A stretch of 64,000 nt of DNA from an uncultured Ectothiorhodospiraceae bacterium (GCA_947260005.1 CAMYOL010000058.1:107040-171039), one strand, 5' to 3'; counted from the first letter of the stretch, positions 42,101 to 51,029 are shown. Program-made: numbers and translations. Notes: generated from the letters alone by a model not told the origin.

Positions 42101-42403
42101 CGTGGAAGTCGCCGGTTTATGTTCTAACGCACCGGCATTGGAGGTAATGCGGCCTGCCGGGATCGCACCATGGCGTAAGGCCCACAAGAATTCTTCATAC
42201 CAGTGCTGGCGTGACTCGGCGTCTTCCACCTCGGACAACGCACGGGCAACACGCTGATAGGTTTCATCAATGTCGTGGTCAATTAATTGACCGTCTTTGG
42301 CTTTGAGTCGGTATTTAACATCCCAGATATCGAGAGAGGCGTCTTGAAATTTTATGTCGGCGGCTGAGTGCGGGTTTACTTCTTTTAACTGGGCACGTTT
42401 CAT
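39119..42403 (-). CDS. nrdJa: Class II ribonucleotide reductase NrdJa with intein
   Basis: 1094 residues, of which 717 are extein. It is the adenosylcobalamin-dependent reductase making deoxyribonucleotides without oxygen. The extein shows the N-terminal active-site Cys in TINCTVSG (Cys104), GLTLKAGCGIGYEFSTLRPK, GGRRGAQMATFDVGHPD, the finger loop NP-CGEQPLPPYGSCLLGSVNL, and SSIAPTGTISLSLANNASNG. The intein (residues 325-701) sits between Asn-Pro and the Cys of Asn-x-Cys-x-Glu, predicted to be the thiyl-radical cysteine. Active enzyme therefore requires protein splicing. NrdJb is encoded downstream. A NrdR-box-like site is upstream. Confidence 0.93.
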   Translation of the reverse strand: MKRAQLKEVNPHSAADIKFQDASLDIWDVKYRLKAKDGQLIDHDIDETYQRVARALSEVEDAESRQHWYEEFLWALRHGAIPAGRITSNAGALEHKPATSTINCTVSGTVRDSMNDILDKVHEAGLTLKAGCGIGYEFSTLRPKGAYVSGAGAYTSGPLSFMDIYDKMCFTVSSAGGRRGAQMATFDVGHPDVKDFIRAKREDGRLRQFNLSLLITDDFMQAVNDDADWPLVFPIDEKEIEEDKLDLNDSAQVIWRDWPVTEGYLVNDEGLVACKVYDTIKAHRLWDMIMTSTYDFAEPGFILIDKVNEMNNNWYCENIRATNPCVTSDTWVQTSEGPRQVSDLISIPFVAQVDGEGHASGQEGFFKTATKPVVRLKTAEGHQLRLTEDHRVRRVTKYSRDTTETEWCEAAQLRAGDRVLLNDHRKACDWQGQYSSEQGYLLGLLIGDGTLKSETAVLSAWKPAVAMNGDHAYMDSGVDAVMQEALRCAEYFPHRADFNGWSEIKGRNEFRLKLTSLRDLAVDLGMQQGDKGITPELEMASSDFYRGFLRGFFDADGSVQGTQQKGVSVRLAQSDLPRLEAVQRMLLRLGVVSTIYTERRKATSRLLPNGKGGSKEYQTKAQHELVISGENLKQFMNEVGFSDTDKQQRLEVSLSNYKRNLNRERFVACVESISADGVEDVYDVQVPGINTFDANGLHAHNCGEQPLPPYGSCLLGSVNLTKFVRDPFTDKAKFDWDEFNKTVDIFTRMLDNVVEINGLPLEGQREAILDKRRHGMGFLGLGSTVTMLRMKYGSEESVKFTEKVSQELAVTGWRSALALAKEKGPAPIMTRDFEITADMLRRRPELKKDGHKIGDKMKGKELHAKYSRYMQQVAEIDAGLVDELAKVGARFTHHSSIAPTGTISLSLANNASNGIEPSFAHHYFRNVIREGKKSKEKVDVYSFELLAYREMINEKAMPYGETDEEKLPEYFITAEDITPKEHVDIQAAAQKWVDSSISKTANVPTDYPFEEFKDIYKYAYKKGLKGCTTFRFNPEAFQGVLVKEKDLENTTYKFTLDDGQVLEVKGNEEIEYDGEVHTAANLYDALKEGYYGKF
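40301..41431 (-). other. LAGLIDADG intein in NrdJa
   Basis: 377 residues, from Cys1 (CVTSDTWVQTSEGPRQVSDL) to the terminal His-Asn (NGLHAHN), followed by extein Cys. Block B is LRLTEDHRVRRV. The two dodecapeptide motifs of the homing endonuclease are GYLLGLLIGDGT (about 115-126) and RGFLRGFFDADG (about 222-233). Blocks F and G are VYDVQVPGINTFDANGLHAHN (21 residues split here as VYDVQVPGINTF and DANGLHAHN). Catalytic Asp residues of both motifs are present, so splicing and possibly homing activity look intact. It is a selfish element inserted in an essential gene. Confidence 0.93.
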
Positions 42404-42590
42404 GCGGGTAGAATCCTCCTAATCCGTGTACAAATCATTGCAAGTAGTTACAACTCAGCACAGCGGTAATCTGTCTTTAAAATAAGGTGACCCCGGTTGA
42501 GGGGGAACCCAGGCCGAAAATCTTCTAATTATTTGATAAATCACGACTTTTAGTGCTGAATAAAATGACTAAAAGCGATAAAACTGTTAA

Positions 42591-42606
42591 CCACAACATG
42601 TAGTGG
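42591..42606. promoter_or_regulatory. NrdR-box-like site upstream of nrdJa
   Basis: CCACAACATGTAGTGG is a near-perfect palindrome. It matches the known NrdR consensus CAC-W-A-n-A-T-n-T-W-GTG at every constrained position inside the outer bases. NrdR is the ATP/dATP-sensing repressor of reductase genes. Only one box was found; NrdR usually uses pairs spaced about 31 bp apart, so binding is plausible but unproven. Confidence 0.6.
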
Positions 42607-42818
42607 ATGTAATGAATTTAGGCCTTAGTGACAGATCTGTCAATAGCTCGTATAATAAAAATCTAAAGTTTTTAATCTATTAATAATCAATAACTTATGA
42701 AAAGCTGTGAATATCCTGCGGATGTTTTGTGCATAGCCTGTTTATAACCCACCCCCTATATCTTGTGTCTCTTCTGAAACCGCTATTTAGCTGATCTAGC
42801 GAGTGAGCGACTACTAAC

Positions 42819-42832
42819 TTGATGAAGATCAA
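42819..42832. promoter_or_regulatory. FNR/ANR box
   Basis: TTGATGAAGATCAA matches the FNR/ANR consensus TTGAT-N4-ATCAA exactly. It lies 40 bp upstream of the hsp20 sigma-32-type promoter and about 420 bp from nrdJa. Regulation by low oxygen of either gene is possible; distance favours hsp20 or an unseen promoter between. Confidence 0.65.
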
Positions 42833-42871
42833 GGGTCCGGTATGTAGGGATAACATAGTCATTTTCAAGTC

Positions 42872-42899
42872 CTTGATCGTTTTCACACGACCCCCATAA
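42872..42899 (+). promoter_or_regulatory. Sigma-32-type heat-shock promoter of hsp20
   Basis: CTTGATC (42872-42878), 13-nt spacer, then CCCCATAA (42892-42899). The consensus is CTTGAAA, 11-16 nt, CCCCATnT. It is followed after about 80 bp by the small heat-shock gene, as expected for heat induction. Confidence 0.8.
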
Positions 42900-42980
42900 C
42901 GTGATCAGACATTACTGATATTCCTCGCACTTTAGACAAAGCGCGAACTTTTAATTAACTAACCGAAAAGGAGAATTGTC

Positions 42981-43415
42981 ATGTCACTAGTCCGTTATGA
43001 ACCCTGGAATTTGTTTAATCAATTCAGCAAAGAACTCGATCGTCGTTTCCAGAATGATCAGGAACACTATGGCGATGTAGCCACCAGTGACTGGAGCCCT
43101 GCGGTTGATATCAAGGAAAATGAAACCGCTTATACCGTGGTTGCTGACATCCCCGGCGTCGATCCGAAGGACATCGATGTACATATGGAAGATGGCGTGT
43201 TAACGGTGAAAGGCGAACGCAACCTGAACCGCGAAGAAGAGAAAGAAGGTTATAAACGTGTTGAACGTGTGCACGGTAGTTTCTATCGCCGCTTCAGTCT
43301 GCCTGAAACGGTTGATGCAGAAAAGATCAGCGCAAAATGCAAAGACGGCGTGCTGGAAGTAACAATTCCTAAACAGGAAAAATCACAACCACGCAAGATT
43401 ACGGTACAACACTAA
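42981..43415 (+). CDS. Hsp20/alpha-crystallin small heat-shock protein
   Basis: 144 residues. A short N-terminal arm (MSLVRYEPWNLFNQFSKELD) is followed by the alpha-crystallin domain: WSPAVDIKENETAYTVVADI, PGVDPKDIDVHMEDGVLTVK, and YKRVERVHGSFYRRFSLPET. Near the end, CKDGVLEVTIPK gives the last strand, and the tail contains the I-x-V-type motif ITV. An ATP-independent holdase that binds unfolding proteins. AAAAGGAGAA lies upstream, and the gene has a sigma-32-type promoter and its own terminator. Confidence 0.95.
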   Translation: MSLVRYEPWNLFNQFSKELDRRFQNDQEHYGDVATSDWSPAVDIKENETAYTVVADIPGVDPKDIDVHMEDGVLTVKGERNLNREEEKEGYKRVERVHGSFYRRFSLPETVDAEKISAKCKDGVLEVTIPKQEKSQPRKITVQH

Positions 43416-43454
43416 ACCAGAACGTACTGATATATTAGCAACACAAGTAAACGT

Positions 43455-43482
43455 AACCACGCACAAGTTTTTGTGCGTGGTT
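43455..43482 (+). terminator. Terminator after hsp20
   Basis: AACCACGCACAA (43455-43466) pairs exactly with TTGTGCGTGGTT (43471-43482) around GTTT, followed by a modest T-rich stretch (TAGCGTTTT). The 12-bp stem makes it convincing even though the T tract is short. Confidence 0.8.
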
Positions 43483-43611
43483 TAGCGTTTTCTGACATAT
43501 CCAAAAAGACCCTTTGAACTTTTCTAACCATGCAAAGTCGATCCAACAAGACCCAATTAAAACGACGTGACGTCGTAGAAACTGAATAAAAAACTAAGGT
43601 ACTTATAAAAT

Positions 43612-45006
43612 ATGAAACTGTTACGAATTTTACTGGCTGGTTTTGCACTTCAATTTGCGGCCTTGGCGCCATTATCTTCAGTCGCACTGATTCCGATTGC
43701 CGAAGCAGGTTTGCCCTTTATGGATAGCCAGGGTAAAGAACTACCCACACTGGCACCGATGCTTGAAAAATCATTACCCGCCGTGGTGAATATCGCCACC
43801 AGTGGCAAGGTGCGGGTACGACAAAACCCATTAATGGATGATCCCTTCTTCCGTCACTTCTTCGACTTTCCGGAAAAACCTCGTGAACGTAAGACCGAAA
43901 GTCTGGGCTCGGGTGTGATCGTCGATGCAAAAAAAGGTTATATCATTACCAACAATCATGTGATCGATAAGGCCGATGAAATCGATGTAACCTTAAGCGA
44001 TGGCCGCACCTTTAAAGCAAAACTCATTGGTACCGACCCGGAAACAGACATCGCCATCATTCAAATCAAGGCCGACAAACTCACCGCACTCAACACTTCA
44101 AACTCGGATAAATTACGGGTGGGTGATTTTGCCGTCGCGATTGGCAACCCGTTTGGCTTAGGCCAGACCGTGACCTCCGGTATCGTGAGTGCGTTGGGAC
44201 GCAGCGGACTCGGTATTGAAGGTTATGAAGATTTTATTCAAACCGATGCCTCTATTAATCCCGGTAACTCCGGAGGTGCATTAGTCAATCTGCACGGTGA
44301 ATTAATTGGGATCAATACTGCCATTTTCTCACGCAGCGGTGGCAACATCGGTATTGGCTTTGCGATCCCCATCAACATGGCCAAAGACGTGATGCAACAA
44401 CTGGTTAAACATGGCCAAGTCAAACGTGGTCGCATTGGTGCCCAGGCCCAGGACATCACGCCGGATCTGGCACAGGCCTTTAATCTACCCAATGGAGCAG
44501 GTGGTGCGGTGATCACTCAGGTTAGCCCTGGCTCGGCAGCAGATAAAGCGGGCCTGAAGGCCGGTGATATTGTGCTGGAGATCAATGGCAAGGTCGTTAA
44601 ACATTCTTCGAATTTGCGTAATTTTATCGGTTTGTTGAGGGTTGGTAAGAAGGTCGAAATGAAGATAATGCGCGATGGCAAGACCAAAACGCTGGTCGCC
44701 GTAGTGCAAACCCCGGTCAGTGGCGAAAAACACGGTAAAGCCCTGCACCCAAAACTGAACGGTGCCCAGTTTGGCAACATCCAGGAAGGCTCGCGTCTCT
44801 ATGGCCGAATTGAAGGCGTTTTGGTGGTGAATGTTGAGCGAGGCAGCCCGGCTGCACAGGCCGGGATGCGTAAAGGCGACATCATCATTTCTGCTAATCG
44901 TAATAAAATCAAGAGCTTAAATGATTTTAAGGCCGCCATTAAAGGCGCAAACAAACTCTTGCTCAATATCCGTCGCGGTAATACCGCACTCTTCCTATAC
45001 TTATAG
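43612..45006 (+). CDS. degQ: Do-like periplasmic serine protease (DegQ type)
   Basis: 464 residues. The signal peptide ends near residue 32 (PIAEA). The trypsin-like domain has His116 (GYIITNNHVIDKADEID), Asp146 (TDPETDIAIIQIK) and Ser220 (INPGNSGGALVN). Two PDZ domains follow (about 275-365 and 385-460; GAVITQVSPGSAADKAGLKA and GVLVVNVERGSPAAQAGMRK). It degrades or refolds damaged envelope proteins. The length fits DegQ/DegP. Located after hsp20 but with its own upstream region; no sigma-E promoter was identified by eye. Confidence 0.93.
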   Translation: MKLLRILLAGFALQFAALAPLSSVALIPIAEAGLPFMDSQGKELPTLAPMLEKSLPAVVNIATSGKVRVRQNPLMDDPFFRHFFDFPEKPRERKTESLGSGVIVDAKKGYIITNNHVIDKADEIDVTLSDGRTFKAKLIGTDPETDIAIIQIKADKLTALNTSNSDKLRVGDFAVAIGNPFGLGQTVTSGIVSALGRSGLGIEGYEDFIQTDASINPGNSGGALVNLHGELIGINTAIFSRSGGNIGIGFAIPINMAKDVMQQLVKHGQVKRGRIGAQAQDITPDLAQAFNLPNGAGGAVITQVSPGSAADKAGLKAGDIVLEINGKVVKHSSNLRNFIGLLRVGKKVEMKIMRDGKTKTLVAVVQTPVSGEKHGKALHPKLNGAQFGNIQEGSRLYGRIEGVLVVNVERGSPAAQAGMRKGDIIISANRNKIKSLNDFKAAIKGANKLLLNIRRGNTALFLYL

Positions 45007-45151
45007 TAAGTATTTACAAACTTTTAGTCGTCCAGAACAGCTCAATCTTTTTAAGGATTGTGCTGTTCTACACTCCTTTATATATATACGATATAGGGGG
45101 TGCCACATGAAGCAATTTGTGTGACGGAAGGCCACTGTTGGCCAGACAGAA

Positions 45152-48100
45152 ATGATCGACCGAATGAAATTTAAGATTGCGCAAAGTACACAGAATTTTC
45201 GCATGGGCGCGTTACTGGCCATCTTGCTTCTCGCCTGTTTGCTTATTCTCTGGAACGCGATCGATCAACATCAAACCACCAAACAAGAACGAACCCTGCA
45301 GGTGAAAACCTCACTCGATGGTGCCAGCCAGGAAATCGCCGCTTATCTGGAACGCATCAAAGACGACAGCTACATCATTGCCAATACAAAACAAAACGCC
45401 ATTCAGCAACTATTAGATAACCCACTCGATTATAAGGAACGCGAAAAGCTAATTAACGATTTGCGTAAAACCGTACCCGATTTATATACCCTGATGATTG
45501 CTAACAAACGCGGCGCACTGTTATTAGAAGATCATCAGAACAACATCGATGAAAACTGTCGGGCAGCAGTTCGTAATTTTGCTTTTACTAATGAAACCCC
45601 GCTTATTGAGATTCACCCATCTAAGGCCGGGGACCATTTCGATGTGCTCAACAGGATCGAAATGGTTGATGGCGAACATATTATTCTTTATCTAAATTTT
45701 CATTTAAATTCTATTTCGCAACTCTTAGATTCGAATAAGATTCATAATTATGATGTGTTGTTATTGCATAAAGAAAAACAAGGTTTAGTTGAAGTCGATA
45801 TCAGCAACCACACTCTTAGTGACAAACCAGACCACAGATTAGATACCGATACCTATATGGATATTCAGTACAAATCCGTTGTTCCGGGCACACACTGGGA
45901 ATTGGTCGCCATACAAACCAAACACGCTCCGCTTGCCACCGCCTGGACGAATGCCCTCTGGGCATTTAGTTTATTATTGTTATTGGGCAGCACCGCCCTG
46001 TGGTTGTTACGCCGGACCGATACCTTGATCCTGCAACAATCATCAGCACTCAAACGAGAACAACGCCGAATTAATCATCTGCAACAAACTACTATTTCAT
46101 CTGAACTTAGCTTCCATGAAAAAGTTCGTGCCTTACTGGTCATGGGGCTCGATGAATTTGGCATGGAAGTCGCGATCCTGTCGCGCGTTGAAGGTAATGT
46201 TTATAGCATCGTCACAGCGGTAAGCCCCGATAACAGTCTACAGCCAGGTATGAGCTTTAACCTCGGTAATACTTATTGTCGTCATACCTTAAGCTCAGGA
46301 CATCCGACCGGTATCGAAAAAACCGATCAAAGCCTGGGCATGGACCATCCTTTTTATAAAGAAAAATCGATCGCTTCCTATATTGGCACCGCTGTTTATG
46401 TCCGAGGTAAAGTATATGGCACATTAAATTTTTCCAGCTTTAAAAACTATGATGGAAAGTTTAACCCGGAAGATTTTAGATTTTTGCAACTTATGTCGCA
46501 ATGGATCGGCCTGGAGATAGAACGGCGCGAATCAGAACAGCAATCTCAAACTAAAAATCAGTTACTGGAATCGATTAGTCGTGCACAATCTTATTTTATT
46601 AGTGAAAACATTCAACCCACTGCAATGTTTGATCAAATACTCTCCGATTTATTGTCATTGTCCTATAGTAACGTTGGCTTTATTACTGAAATCAAATATA
46701 ACCAAAACAATAAACCCTATGTCGAAATGTTGGCAACCGGGCAACGTTTTGAAAGCTCAGATGAAATTTTAAACTTCATAGAGAAAACCATTACCGGCAC
46801 CGAACTAACCGATAGTAATAATGTATTAAGTGAAGTGATTCGTAGTGGTGCACCGGTCATTTCCAACAATATTGAAAACGAAGATACAACACAACAATTG
46901 GCTGATGGATCGCCGCCACTCAGTACCTTCTTGGGTGTGCCCTTATACCACGGCACTCAGCTCGTCGGCACCTTTGGCCTTGCCAACAGCCCGGATGGGT
47001 ACCAGGAATCTTTTTTATATACTCTGGCCCCGTTAGCTACCGCCAGTGCTAATCTGATTTGGGCACTACGTAACGAAAGCCAACGGATCCATACTGAACA
47101 CGCCCTGCGTGAGTCTGAAGAACAATTAAAACTTGCTTTAGAGGGTGCCAATGATGGTCTGTGGGATTGGGACATCGAAAATAACATGGCGTACTTTAGC
47201 CCTCGCTGGCAAACCATGTTGGGATTTAAGCCGGGAGAGATTCGCCCAAATAAAGAAAGCAAAGAAGAACTCATCCATCCAAATGATTTGAAGTACGTAA
47301 GAAGAACCTTACAGGATCACCTTGATAACCACACGTCTATTTACCAAAGCGAACATCGCGTCAAAACCAAAGATGGTCACTGGATCTGGATCCTCGATCG
47401 CGGCAAGGTCGTAGAACGTTCAGAAGACGGCAAACCCCTGCGGATGGTAGGCACTCATACCGATATCACCGAACGCAAGCTTGCCGAAGCAGCTGTGCGC
47501 GAACGAGAAACCCGCATTGCAGCGATCCTGGATACGGCGGTCGATGGCATTATCACTATTAGTGACCTCGGCGTGATTGAAACCTTTAATCCCGCAGCTG
47601 AAAAAATATTTGGCTATGAGACCAAAGAAGTCCTGGGTCGCAATGTCAGCATGCTCATGCAAACCGGTGATCGAGACTTACACGACACCTTTATCAAACG
47701 ATACTTAACCAGTGGCAATGCCAAGATTTTAGGCCAACGGCGTGAAGTCGTTGGATTACGCGCCAACGGCAGTACTTTCCCGATGCAACTGGCCGTCAGT
47801 GAAATGAAACTCGGTGATCGATTGCACTTTACCGGAATTATCCGAGACATCACCGCCACCAAAGAAGCCGAACGCCTGCTCGAAGACACCATGGCCTTTA
47901 AACAAGGTATCCTCGACAGTGCCAAACTCAGTATCATTTCAACCGACGCCAATGGCGTTATTCAAACCTTTAATGCAGCCGCACAACAAATGCTCGGCTA
48001 CAGTCCGGTTGAACTGGTCGGTCGCGTAACCCCGGAGATCTTCCATGATCGAGATGAGATTACGCAACGTGCCATTCAGTTAAGTGAAGAGTTAGGCAGC

Positions 48101-50647
48101 TCAATTCGCGCAGGTTTTGAGGTCTTTGTTGCCAAGGCCAGAAGTGGTATCGCCGATGAACAGCAATGGACCTATCTGAGCAAAAACGGCAAGCGTTTTC
48201 CTGTTGTCTTAACCATGACCGCATTACATGATCAACACGACCATATCATCGGTTTTGTTGCGATTGCGCGCGACATCAGCCGCCAACAGGAAGCGGAAGA
48301 AGAAATTAGCCGTTTTAAAACAACGCTCGATATGACATTGGACTGTGTCTATATGTTTTCGCCAGAGAGTTTGCGCTACTTTTATGTTAACCAGGGTGCA
48401 ATGGAACAAGTCGGTTACACCTACCAGGAACTATTACGCATGTCCCCGGTCGACCTGCTTACTGAATATGATGAAGCCGGGTTTAGAAACATGTTACGGT
48501 CGATGATCAATGGTGAGCGTAATGCGATTACCTTTGAGTCTTATCATCAACATCGTCACGGTGGCACGATCCCGGTTGAGGTATTTTTACAATACATTTA
48601 CCCCGTCGATCAAGAGCCACGTTTTGTGGCCATTGTCCGCGATATTACTGAACGTCGTCGCACCGCTGAAAATCTCGCTCACGCAGAAGAGCGCGCACGT
48701 ATGTTACTCGACTCTGCGGGTGAAGGAATTTACGGAATGGATCTGGAAGGTCGCACCACATTTGTTAATCCAGCCGCCGCTCGCATACTTGGCTACGATG
48801 CACTGGATTTAATTGGTAAGCCCATGCATGAAATTTCGCAGCATAGTTACCAGGATAAATCCCATTTCCCTTATGAATTCAGTCCAACCCACGCGGCAAT
48901 CAGTCAAGGCGATATCCAGCGTGTATCGAATGAAGTCATGTGGCGCAAAGATGGCAGTATGTTCCCGGTTGAATACACGGTCACACCTTTGCGCAAAAAT
49001 GATGTCATTACTGGTGCGGTGGTCATCTTTAATGACATCACTGAACGTAAAAAAGTTGAGCAGATCAAGAATGAATTTATCTCCACCGTATCCCATGAAT
49101 TACGGACGCCCTTAACGTCGGTACGTGGCTCCCTCGGTTTACTGGTTGGTGGTGCGGTAGGCGAAATACCCGAACAGGCCTCAACATTGCTAAGTATTGC
49201 CAATAAGAACACTGAACGACTGTTATTACTGATTAACGATATTCTCGATATCGAAAAAATCGAATCGGGCAAAATGGTTTACCATTACAAATTGCTCAAC
49301 CTGAATGAGTTTCTGGAGTCCTCGATTCAGGCTAACTATGCTTACGGTGAACAGTTTGATGTTAAATTTGTGATATCACAATGTCCTGATGTACATATCT
49401 ACGCCGATGACGATCGACTCATGCAGGTGATGAATAACTTATTATCCAATGCTGCAAAATTCTCTACCGAGGAATCTCAGGTCGAGATATCCGCGGTCAG
49501 ACGTTCGCACAAGATTCGTATCTCAATTACCGATAATGGTAAAGGTATTCCGCAAAATTTCCAGAAACACATCTTCGAAAAATTTGCTCAGGCCGATGCC
49601 TCCGACACACGCGCGTTAAGTGGTACCGGTTTAGGTCTTAGCATCAGTAAAGCCATTGTTGAGCAGCATGGTGGCCGCATCGACTTCATCTCACGCGTAA
49701 ACATTGGCACCACCTTCTTTTTCGATTTACCCGTCTGGACTAAAAACGAAGAAACCGATGTGCCTTCCTTACCGGCACCAGCAAAATACCGGATTTTGAT
49801 CTGTGAAAATGATGCCGATATCGCTTTTATGTTACGCATGATTCTCGCCCAGGCCGGTTTCGATGCTGACATTGCGCGCACCGTTGAACAGGCGAAATTT
49901 GCCATCAAAGATCAACAATACCTCGCCGTCACACTGGATTTATCGTTACCTGATGAACGTGGCCGTACCTATGACCCGGAAGGTATTAAACTGGTAAAAG
50001 AATTGCGTCGCCAGGATCGCACTCGTGAACTGCCAGTGATTGTCGTATCGGCCATCGCCGATCAGGCCAAGAGGCGTTTAAACGGCAGTGCATTCGGCAT
50101 TATTGACTGGTTAGAAAAACCATTAAACGAAGATCGTTTACTTTCGGCCGTTAAAAGTATCGCCACCCACAAACAAGGCCTGCCACGCATACTGCACGTC
50201 GAAGATGACCCAATTATTTATGAAATGGTCAGAGTATTATTACGCGGTGAAGTCGATCTTGTTTTAGCTTTAACCCTCAGTGAAGCACATCAAAAACTTC
50301 GTGCAGAGGTGTTTGATCTGATCCTGCTTGATGTTGAGCTAACGGATGGTTCTGGCCTGGATTTAATAAATGATCTGGACGATGTAGAATACATGCCACA
50401 AGTGGTCATATTCTCATCGACCGAGGTTGGACCCGACGTTGCCCGCAAGGTTAAAGCGGCATTGGTTAAAACCAAGGACAATCGCAAAGAACTGATTAAT
50501 GTGATCATGTCCGTGATTAAAGAGCGTGAGATGCAAATGGTTGAAATGTCGGCCGCACAAACAGACCACATTGAACTACCACAATTAACTCAAACTAATG
50601 CAGTGACTGATTCGGACAAAGAAGTAAGAGACCAGGATAATGGCTAA
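45152..50647 (+). CDS. Large hybrid sensor histidine kinase with GAF, PAS and two receiver domains
   Basis: 1831 residues. A membrane helix (19-36), an extracytoplasmic sensor region of about 225 residues and a second helix (266-286) open the protein. A GAF-like domain (about 315-460) and a second (about 485-645) follow. Then come five PAS/PAC repeats starting near 655, 785, 915, 1053 and 1182. The HisKA domain has FISTVSHELRTPLTSVRGSL, His1315. HATPase motifs are VMNNLLSNAAKFS, DNGKGIP and GTGLGLSISKAIVEQHGG. Two receiver domains end it (Asp1596 in TLDLSLP; Asp1727 in LILLDVELTDGSG). No HPt domain was found. The next gene overlaps by 8 bp and encodes a single-domain response regulator, the likely partner. 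Signal unknown. ATG at 45152 or 45164. Confidence 0.9.
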   Translation: MIDRMKFKIAQSTQNFRMGALLAILLLACLLILWNAIDQHQTTKQERTLQVKTSLDGASQEIAAYLERIKDDSYIIANTKQNAIQQLLDNPLDYKEREKLINDLRKTVPDLYTLMIANKRGALLLEDHQNNIDENCRAAVRNFAFTNETPLIEIHPSKAGDHFDVLNRIEMVDGEHIILYLNFHLNSISQLLDSNKIHNYDVLLLHKEKQGLVEVDISNHTLSDKPDHRLDTDTYMDIQYKSVVPGTHWELVAIQTKHAPLATAWTNALWAFSLLLLLGSTALWLLRRTDTLILQQSSALKREQRRINHLQQTTISSELSFHEKVRALLVMGLDEFGMEVAILSRVEGNVYSIVTAVSPDNSLQPGMSFNLGNTYCRHTLSSGHPTGIEKTDQSLGMDHPFYKEKSIASYIGTAVYVRGKVYGTLNFSSFKNYDGKFNPEDFRFLQLMSQWIGLEIERRESEQQSQTKNQLLESISRAQSYFISENIQPTAMFDQILSDLLSLSYSNVGFITEIKYNQNNKPYVEMLATGQRFESSDEILNFIEKTITGTELTDSNNVLSEVIRSGAPVISNNIENEDTTQQLADGSPPLSTFLGVPLYHGTQLVGTFGLANSPDGYQESFLYTLAPLATASANLIWALRNESQRIHTEHALRESEEQLKLALEGANDGLWDWDIENNMAYFSPRWQTMLGFKPGEIRPNKESKEELIHPNDLKYVRRTLQDHLDNHTSIYQSEHRVKTKDGHWIWILDRGKVVERSEDGKPLRMVGTHTDITERKLAEAAVRERETRIAAILDTAVDGIITISDLGVIETFNPAAEKIFGYETKEVLGRNVSMLMQTGDRDLHDTFIKRYLTSGNAKILGQRREVVGLRANGSTFPMQLAVSEMKLGDRLHFTGIIRDITATKEAERLLEDTMAFKQGILDSAKLSIISTDANGVIQTFNAAAQQMLGYSPVELVGRVTPEIFHDRDEITQRAIQLSEELGSSIRAGFEVFVAKARSGIADEQQWTYLSKNGKRFPVVLTMTALHDQHDHIIGFVAIARDISRQQEAEEEISRFKTTLDMTLDCVYMFSPESLRYFYVNQGAMEQVGYTYQELLRMSPVDLLTEYDEAGFRNMLRSMINGERNAITFESYHQHRHGGTIPVEVFLQYIYPVDQEPRFVAIVRDITERRRTAENLAHAEERARMLLDSAGEGIYGMDLEGRTTFVNPAAARILGYDALDLIGKPMHEISQHSYQDKSHFPYEFSPTHAAISQGDIQRVSNEVMWRKDGSMFPVEYTVTPLRKNDVITGAVVIFNDITERKKVEQIKNEFISTVSHELRTPLTSVRGSLGLLVGGAVGEIPEQASTLLSIANKNTERLLLLINDILDIEKIESGKMVYHYKLLNLNEFLESSIQANYAYGEQFDVKFVISQCPDVHIYADDDRLMQVMNNLLSNAAKFSTEESQVEISAVRRSHKIRISITDNGKGIPQNFQKHIFEKFAQADASDTRALSGTGLGLSISKAIVEQHGGRIDFISRVNIGTTFFFDLPVWTKNEETDVPSLPAPAKYRILICENDADIAFMLRMILAQAGFDADIARTVEQAKFAIKDQQYLAVTLDLSLPDERGRTYDPEGIKLVKELRRQDRTRELPVIVVSAIADQAKRRLNGSAFGIIDWLEKPLNEDRLLSAVKSIATHKQGLPRILHVEDDPIIYEMVRVLLRGEVDLVLALTLSEAHQKLRAEVFDLILLDVELTDGSGLDLINDLDDVEYMPQVVIFSSTEVGPDVARKVKAALVKTKDNRKELINVIMSVIKEREMQMVEMSAAQTDHIELPQLTQTNAVTDSDKEVRDQDNG

Positions 50648-51029
50648 AGAACTCAAACGTATTCTTTACGTAGAGGATGAACCGGACATCCAGGCTGTGG
50701 CTAAAATTGCGTTGGAATCCGTTGGTGGTTTTACACTTGAGATTTGTTCCTCTGGTTTTGAGGCAGTCGAAAAAGGCAGTCAATTCAAACCGGACCTGTT
50801 ATTACTGGATGTCATGATGCCCGGAATGGATGGCGTGTCGACCTTACAGGAACTGCGCAAACAACCTGGGCTTGAATCCACACCTGCGATGTTTATGACC
50901 GCTAAAGTACGCCCCAGTGAAGTTGAACAACTTCGAAAACAAGGCGCAATTGATGTCATCCCAAAACCGTTCGATCCGATGACCTTATCGGAGAATCTTA
51001 AAAGCCTCTGGACTAAACACACTGATTAA
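50640..51029 (+). CDS. Single-domain response regulator
   Basis: 129 residues, one CheY-like receiver. ILYVEDEPDIQAVAKIAL holds the acidic pair. LLLLDVMMPGMDGVSTLQEL holds the phospho-acceptor Asp (about residue 57). Thr in PAMFMTAKV and Lys in DVIPKPFDP complete the set. It has no output domain. It overlaps the hybrid kinase gene by 8 bp, so it probably relays the kinase signal by protein contact. Confidence 0.93.
   Translation: MAKELKRILYVEDEPDIQAVAKIALESVGGFTLEICSSGFEAVEKGSQFKPDLLLLDVMMPGMDGVSTLQELRKQPGLESTPAMFMTAKVRPSEVEQLRKQGAIDVIPKPFDPMTLSENLKSLWTKHTD

Larger units (their letters stand above)
42404..42980. other. nrdJ/hsp20 divergent regulatory region
   Basis: A 577-bp gap without genes. 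It holds a NrdR-box-like palindrome (42591-42606), an inverted repeat CTTTTAGT (42547-42554)/ACTAAAAG (42568-42575), the perfect palindrome TGACAGATCTGTCA (42629-42642), an FNR-type box (42819-42832) and a sigma-32-type promoter (42872-42899). An AT-rich stretch at 42650-42700 could hold the nrdJ promoter. Confidence 0.55.

Noticed and set aside
42404..42700. Cobalamin riboswitch upstream of nrdJa
   Set aside because: The conserved B12-box sequence was not found by eye; a covariance-model search would decide.
46581..50571. Many frames of 60-120 codons on both strands within the kinase gene
   Set aside because: All overlap the continuous 1831-codon frame with clear domain motifs.
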